NCBI GenBank assembly: GCA_002709045.1
Contig: PAPJ01000022.1
Span: 1 to 45,060 of the forward strand
Direction: 5' to 3'
DNA from: Planctomycetaceae bacterium
GTDB taxonomy: Bacteria > Planctomycetota > Planctomycetia > Pirellulales > Pirellulaceae
Length of the DNA: 45,060 nt
Part shown: positions 41,937 through 45,060 of the stretch, one piece after another
How positions within the stretch are numbered: the first letter of the stretch is position 1
Layout of the letters: each line of letters begins with the position of its first letter
The notes under the pieces: model-generated
Told to the model about the DNA's origin: nothing
What the model saw: only the letters and a program-made list of their open reading frames with translations
Databases searched by the model: none
Translations under genes and position numbers: made by a program

Positions 41937-43073
41937 TTAGTTTCCAAGGCGATTTCGACTGAAGAATGACAGGTCATATGATGACTTGCTACCGGTTACC
42001 AGATCGGCCAATACCTCTCCTAAGGCGGCTGTAAACTTAAAACCATGCCCGGACAATCCGGCAGCGTAAACTATCCGTGGATCATCTTCGCACCGGTCGA
42101 TTATAAAATGGCCGTCCGGACTCATCGTATACATGCAAACCGTGTGGTCGGTCGATGCATCCGTAACGCCAGGCAGATGCTTCTTAAGAAATCGCTGCAC
42201 ATCGTCCCGTTCTTCTCGGTCCAACTCCCGATTGACCGTTAATGGATTATCAACTACGTCTCCACCAGTGTGTCTGGCTACCTTCAGTCCCCGCCAGTCG
42301 CTGGCAGGAAATCCGTAGTAATGCCCACTTTCGGTCTCAAACAAAAAGCTAGGACAGCCACTCTTTCTCGAATACAGACTTTCATCTGCCCGAAACCAGT
42401 GCAGCGGTTTGCGTAGCACTGTTAACTGTTCACTTAACTCCGGAATTAAATCCCCGACCCATGAGCCAAGCGTAACGATAACGCGGTCAGCAGTAAACTC
42501 ACCCTGCTCTGTCATAACCCGAACGACATCTGTGGCGGATTCAATCGATTTTATGGTTTGATTACAAAACGTTTCTGCGCCTGCCCATTGAGCAAGTTCC
42601 ACATGGGCAGAGACACATTGTTCTACGAGCAAAAATCCGGCTCGCTGTTCATAAACAACCGAGTGTTCCGGGGCAAATGCAAACTGCGGCCATCGCTGAG
42701 CGGCCTGCTGGCTTGTGAATTGTTCAACATCCAAACCATGCTTAGCGGCACTGGCGAGTACCCCCGCCACAAGTTCTCCATCATCCGGCCCGGCTTCAAT
42801 GATTCCGGTTTGGTAATAGACATCGCGTCCATGGTCAACGCTTAATTGCTCCCAAAGCTCAAAGGCTCGTTGTACTAACGGTACGTAGGACGGATGTTCA
42901 AAATAGGATTCCCGAATCAGGCGGGTGTGTCCATGAGAACTTCCGCGATCATGAGCTATCGGAAATCGATCCAGGCCGCCAACGTTAAGTCCCCGGCGGG
43001 CAAGGTGATAAAGGGCGGCACTGCCTGCTCCACCTAACCCCAAAACCAAATAGTCATAATGTTGCTTACTCAT
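41937..43073 (-). CDS. FAD-dependent amine oxidase, sarcosine/N-methyltryptophan oxidase type
   Basis: A 378-residue flavoenzyme. The ATG at 43073 gives the FAD-binding Rossmann loop directly (YDYLVLGLGGAGSAALYHLA) and avoids overlapping holA; an earlier ATG at 43112 would overlap it. The monomeric sarcosine oxidase (MSOX/SolA) features are DRGSSHGHTRLIRESYFEHP, FLFETE, the flavin-attached Cys313 in TVCMYTMSPDGHFIID and SGHGFKFTAALGEVLADL. Such enzymes oxidise N-methyl amino acids to release formaldehyde, glycine and peroxide. The exact substrate (sarcosine, N-methyltryptophan, pipecolate) cannot be told. It follows holA by 13 bases on the same strand, an unrelated neighbour. Confidence 0.9.
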   Translation of the reverse strand: MSKQHYDYLVLGLGGAGSAALYHLARRGLNVGGLDRFPIAHDRGSSHGHTRLIRESYFEHPSYVPLVQRAFELWEQLSVDHGRDVYYQTGIIEAGPDDGELVAGVLASAAKHGLDVEQFTSQQAAQRWPQFAFAPEHSVVYEQRAGFLLVEQCVSAHVELAQWAGAETFCNQTIKSIESATDVVRVMTEQGEFTADRVIVTLGSWVGDLIPELSEQLTVLRKPLHWFRADESLYSRKSGCPSFLFETESGHYYGFPASDWRGLKVARHTGGDVVDNPLTVNRELDREERDDVQRFLKKHLPGVTDASTDHTVCMYTMSPDGHFIIDRCEDDPRIVYAAGLSGHGFKFTAALGEVLADLVTGSKSSYDLSFFSRNRLGN

Positions 43074-43086
43074 TTTGAGTTCACCA

Positions 43087-44190
43087 CTAAGCCTTAGGTG
43101 GTTGGAATTCACGGTCCAGGTAGATTAGAAGTTTTTCCAGTGGCAAAGTGGAACGCGAAAATTTGTGTTTCAGATCTAAATCCGCTTCCAAAAGCCAACG
43201 CATGAAATGCGTAATCCGTGCACTCCCCAAAGACGACAGTTGGCCTCTGGTGAATTTTCCGCGAAACTTCGCTGCTCCCCCCAGTTCATCTGCAAGACAC
43301 TGCTGGACTGCCTGATTCCCACTTAAGCCCTGACGTCTGTAACGCTGCATACCACGCGTCATACGCACAAATCTGCGATACGAATAGGACATGCCACCAA
43401 AGATCTGCTGAGATGCCTGTCCCTCCCGCAATAAATTATCGAGTAATCGCAGCGCTTCGCCCGAGTTCCCCGTGACAGCCGTATCAACCATTTCAAAGGT
43501 GTTCTTTTGGTGCCATCCACTGACGAACTCCTGTACTTGCTGGACGGAGACAGTCGCGCCCTCCTCAAGCAGCAGTACAAGTTTAAGAAGATTCATTTCA
43601 ACAATACCGGTATTGCTATGAGACAACTCCAGCATCAATGCAGCCGCATCCTGCCCCAACGTCAGATTATGTGCTTTTTTGGCCCAGATGCTCACCCACT
43701 TAACAGCCTTGTCTCGAATAGCCTGCTCTTCTTTTTTCCAGGTCGATGGTTCAGGTATACGACAGTCTATCACTCTATTTTCAGGACTAAGTTTTTTATA
43801 AAGCGAGGTGTTCCCCGGAAAAGAACCGGCTTCGAGAATCATCAGGCCGGGGTGATAGTCAGCCTTGGCATATTTGATTAAACGGTCTTTGTTAGTCTTC
43901 AGAAAGGCTTCCCGATTGAGCGTACGTTTATCCACATTGGGAACAACAGCGACCTGTATACCGTCACCGCCAAACAAAGACGCCGTGCTGACTTCATCGA
44001 TTACTTCTGCCCACTCCGGCAGGTCATCGAAATACCTAACATTGTCGGTACCAGCAGGAGACGCCTTAGTGAGAATCGTATTAGTTGCCTGACGATGAAG
44101 AAAGTAATCCATACCGACAAGTACGCAAAGTCCGCTGGTCGGAGCTTTCTCCGGCGAACGTAATAGGTCAAATACATGTAATGCGGGCAT
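43087..44190 (-). CDS. holA: DNA polymerase III subunit delta
   Basis: About 367 residues from the ATG at 44190. The HolA pattern is present: an N-terminal AAA-like domain without a usable P-loop (LCVLVGMDYFLHRQATNTIL), FDDLPEWAEVIDEVSTASLF, VAVVPNVDKRTL, the FPGNTSLYKKL region (opposite the 'delta-wrench' contact), LELSHSNTGIVEMNLLKLVL, FEMVDTAVTGNSGEALRLL and a C-terminal helical domain (SRSTLPLEKLLIYLDREF). Delta opens the sliding clamp in the clamp-loader complex. It is divergent from the tRNA and probably co-transcribed with the downstream flavoenzyme. Confidence 0.87.
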   Translation of the reverse strand: MPALHVFDLLRSPEKAPTSGLCVLVGMDYFLHRQATNTILTKASPAGTDNVRYFDDLPEWAEVIDEVSTASLFGGDGIQVAVVPNVDKRTLNREAFLKTNKDRLIKYAKADYHPGLMILEAGSFPGNTSLYKKLSPENRVIDCRIPEPSTWKKEEQAIRDKAVKWVSIWAKKAHNLTLGQDAAALMLELSHSNTGIVEMNLLKLVLLLEEGATVSVQQVQEFVSGWHQKNTFEMVDTAVTGNSGEALRLLDNLLREGQASQQIFGGMSYSYRRFVRMTRGMQRYRRQGLSGNQAVQQCLADELGGAAKFRGKFTRGQLSSLGSARITHFMRWLLEADLDLKHKFSRSTLPLEKLLIYLDREFQPPKA

Positions 44191-44354
44191 CAATCTATCT
44201 TCCGTGACATAAGGAAATACTGTCTTTACTGGCGAGATTACAAATGAACCTCGGCAACTGGTATATTGACAGCATCTACTAACAATATAAGTATAGAAAT
44301 AACTCGCCCGTATATGTTCTGCTATCTCTCAGGTCTGATCGGATTTTTGGAAAA

Positions 44355-44382
44355 TTGCTTTCTGAAATCTGGGGACTATCGA
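44355..44382 (+). promoter_or_regulatory. Possible tRNA promoter
   Basis: TTGCTT (44355-44360) and TATCGA (44377-44382) are 16 bases apart, giving a start about 17-20 bases before the tRNA. An alternative -35, TTGACA at 44266-44271, has no well-placed -10. Confidence 0.25.
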
Positions 44383-44406
44383 TCGTCGTACTTAGGGTGA
44401 GGCGAA

Positions 44407-44479
44407 GCCCCCTTCGTCTAGTGGCCCAGGACGCCGTTCTCTCCGAACGGAAACAGAGGTTCGAATCCTTTAGGGGGTG
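44407..44479 (+). tRNA. tRNA-Glu (CTC anticodon)
   Basis: A 73-base cloverleaf. The acceptor is GCCCCCT / AGGGGGT, with G1-U72 as a wobble pair and G73 as discriminator. The D-arm, GTCTAGTGGCCCAGGAC, matches tRNA-Glu. The anticodon stem is CCGTT / AACGG, and the loop reads CTCTCCG, placing anticodon C-T-C at 34-36. The T-arm AGAGG-TTCGAAT-CCTTT has one G-U pair. CCA is not encoded. Residues 37-38 are C and G instead of the usual A and C, allowing C32-G38 pairing and a tight loop. It lies alone between divergent holA and the next lipoprotein gene. A T-rich tail (TTTTCTCTTTTT) follows. Confidence 0.85.
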
Positions 44480-44726
44480 CTTTTCTCTTTTTATATTCGA
44501 TGCACAGCGTGGCATCGGGCTGAATACGCTGCTTTTGAGTAATGACTTTATCTACTAAATTCGCTGTGCCCTGCCCTGCACCGCGCTGCTGTGTCACATT
44601 TTTGTCACGGATTCTGTAATCTGCCTGAATGTCAAAATCATAAGACATCCTTTATCAGCGCCCTGAATCCCACAACAAATGCATCTATGATGGGTAGAGA
44701 CTTACATCATAAAAACGGATGAGAAG

Positions 44727-45060
44727 ATGAAACGATTTCTAATACTGATTGTGCTATTGCTGGCCGGGTGTAACGTGAACGTTCGTAAAGAGGTAAGCGA
44801 GAGAAGCGAGATTAAGAAAGCTGAAACGCTTACTGATGAGCAGCTTGAACGTCTGATACAGCTCAACAGAAAAATTGGACAGTTTCGTTATGAAACTGAA
44901 GACACTTTCTATATGTTAGAAATGACCTCTATCACCGATACACAAGCCAAAATTCTGAGTGAAGTTGCAAAGACTCTAATTCTCCCCAATATTAGCTCCA
45001 TCACGGATGTACAGGCTGAACACCTAAATAAGGTTGACCATTTGGTTTTAGACGGCTTAA
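44727..45060 (+). CDS. Lipoprotein with leucine-rich-like repeats, 5' part (cut by window end)
   Basis: The first 111 residues of a lipoprotein. The ATG at 44727 follows GGATGAGAAG, and VLLLAGC is the lipobox (Cys15). After a charged helical stretch with KAETLTDEQLERLIQL, repeat units start: TSITDTQAKILSEVAKTLIL, then SSITDVQAEHLNKVDHLVL. These units of about 23 residues, with Leu spacing and a D-x-Q-A core, are the leucine-rich-repeat-like array typical of planctomycete exported proteins, which pack into a solenoid for binding. The stop and most of the array lie beyond the window. Function is unknown. Confidence 0.75.
   Translation, partial: MKRFLILIVLLLAGCNVNVRKEVSERSEIKKAETLTDEQLERLIQLNRKIGQFRYETEDTFYMLEMTSITDTQAKILSEVAKTLILPNISSITDVQAEHLNKVDHLVLDGL

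Noticed and set aside
1..45060. Search for insertion sequences, integrases, direct-repeat arrays or a defence island
   Set aside because: No transposase, recombinase, long terminal inverted repeat, CRISPR-like repeat or known defence gene was seen in either strand.

Overview
The window reads as chromosomal DNA of a planctomycete, probably of the Planctomycetales. The clues are a TIGR03000-type secreted protein, an FG-GAP/ASPIC-UnbV lipoprotein, a DUF11 lipoprotein, large 'acetylxylan esterase'-type secreted hydrolases, many secreted proteins and lipoproteins of unknown function, and housekeeping genes scattered singly between them on both strands. The genus cannot be fixed from sequence alone. 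I see no insertion sequence, phage, integrase or CRISPR array; this is ordinary chromosome with many lineage-specific secreted genes.

Layout. 1-5.1 kb (+): the 3' end of polyphosphate kinase ppk1, sixA, a secreted tandem alpha/beta hydrolase, a small ORF on the other strand, an orphan flgM-like gene with its own promoter and terminator, and a Fur-family regulator. 5.1-9.2 kb (-): an HD-domain phosphohydrolase, a KDG-kinase-like PfkB sugar kinase and purB. 9.7-18.9 kb: mostly secreted or membrane proteins (an acidic Gly/Phe-repeat protein, a zinc-ribbon membrane protein, a small membrane protein, an esterase with a long helical N-terminus, an exported PCMT-like methyltransferase and a TIGR03000 protein) plus an HpcH/HpaI aldolase. 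19.0-24.2 kb (+): asd, truA, a GT4 glycosyltransferase, an unusual Ser/Thr kinase and accA. 24.5-28.9 kb (+): an FG-GAP/UnbV lipoprotein paired with a TPR lipoprotein, then dtd and cvpA. 28.9-34.2 kb: a four-TM protein and a LolA-like exported protein (-), divergent from a three-gene secreted module (+) in which the first two proteins are paralogues and the third ends in a DUF11 domain. 34.3-45 kb: a second tandem alpha/beta hydrolase, an aminotransferase, clpX, a small membrane protein, KDPG aldolase (eda), an internally duplicated exported protein, a sarcosine-oxidase-like flavoenzyme, holA, a tRNA-Glu(CTC) with an odd anticodon loop, and the start of a repeat-containing lipoprotein cut by the window edge.

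How they work together. KdgK and Eda together would convert 2-keto-3-deoxygluconate to pyruvate and glyceraldehyde-3-phosphate. With two secreted deacetylase-like hydrolases and an HpcH/HpaI aldolase this suggests use of plant or algal polysaccharides, although the genes are dispersed. Ppk1 and SixA form a plausible phosphohistidine/polyphosphate pair. The most interesting undescribed part is the envelope-type gene set at 29.7-34.2 kb, followed by the UnbV/TPR lipoprotein pair, the duplicated exported protein at 40.5 kb and the exported PCMT-like enzyme. None is a recognised defence or mobile system.
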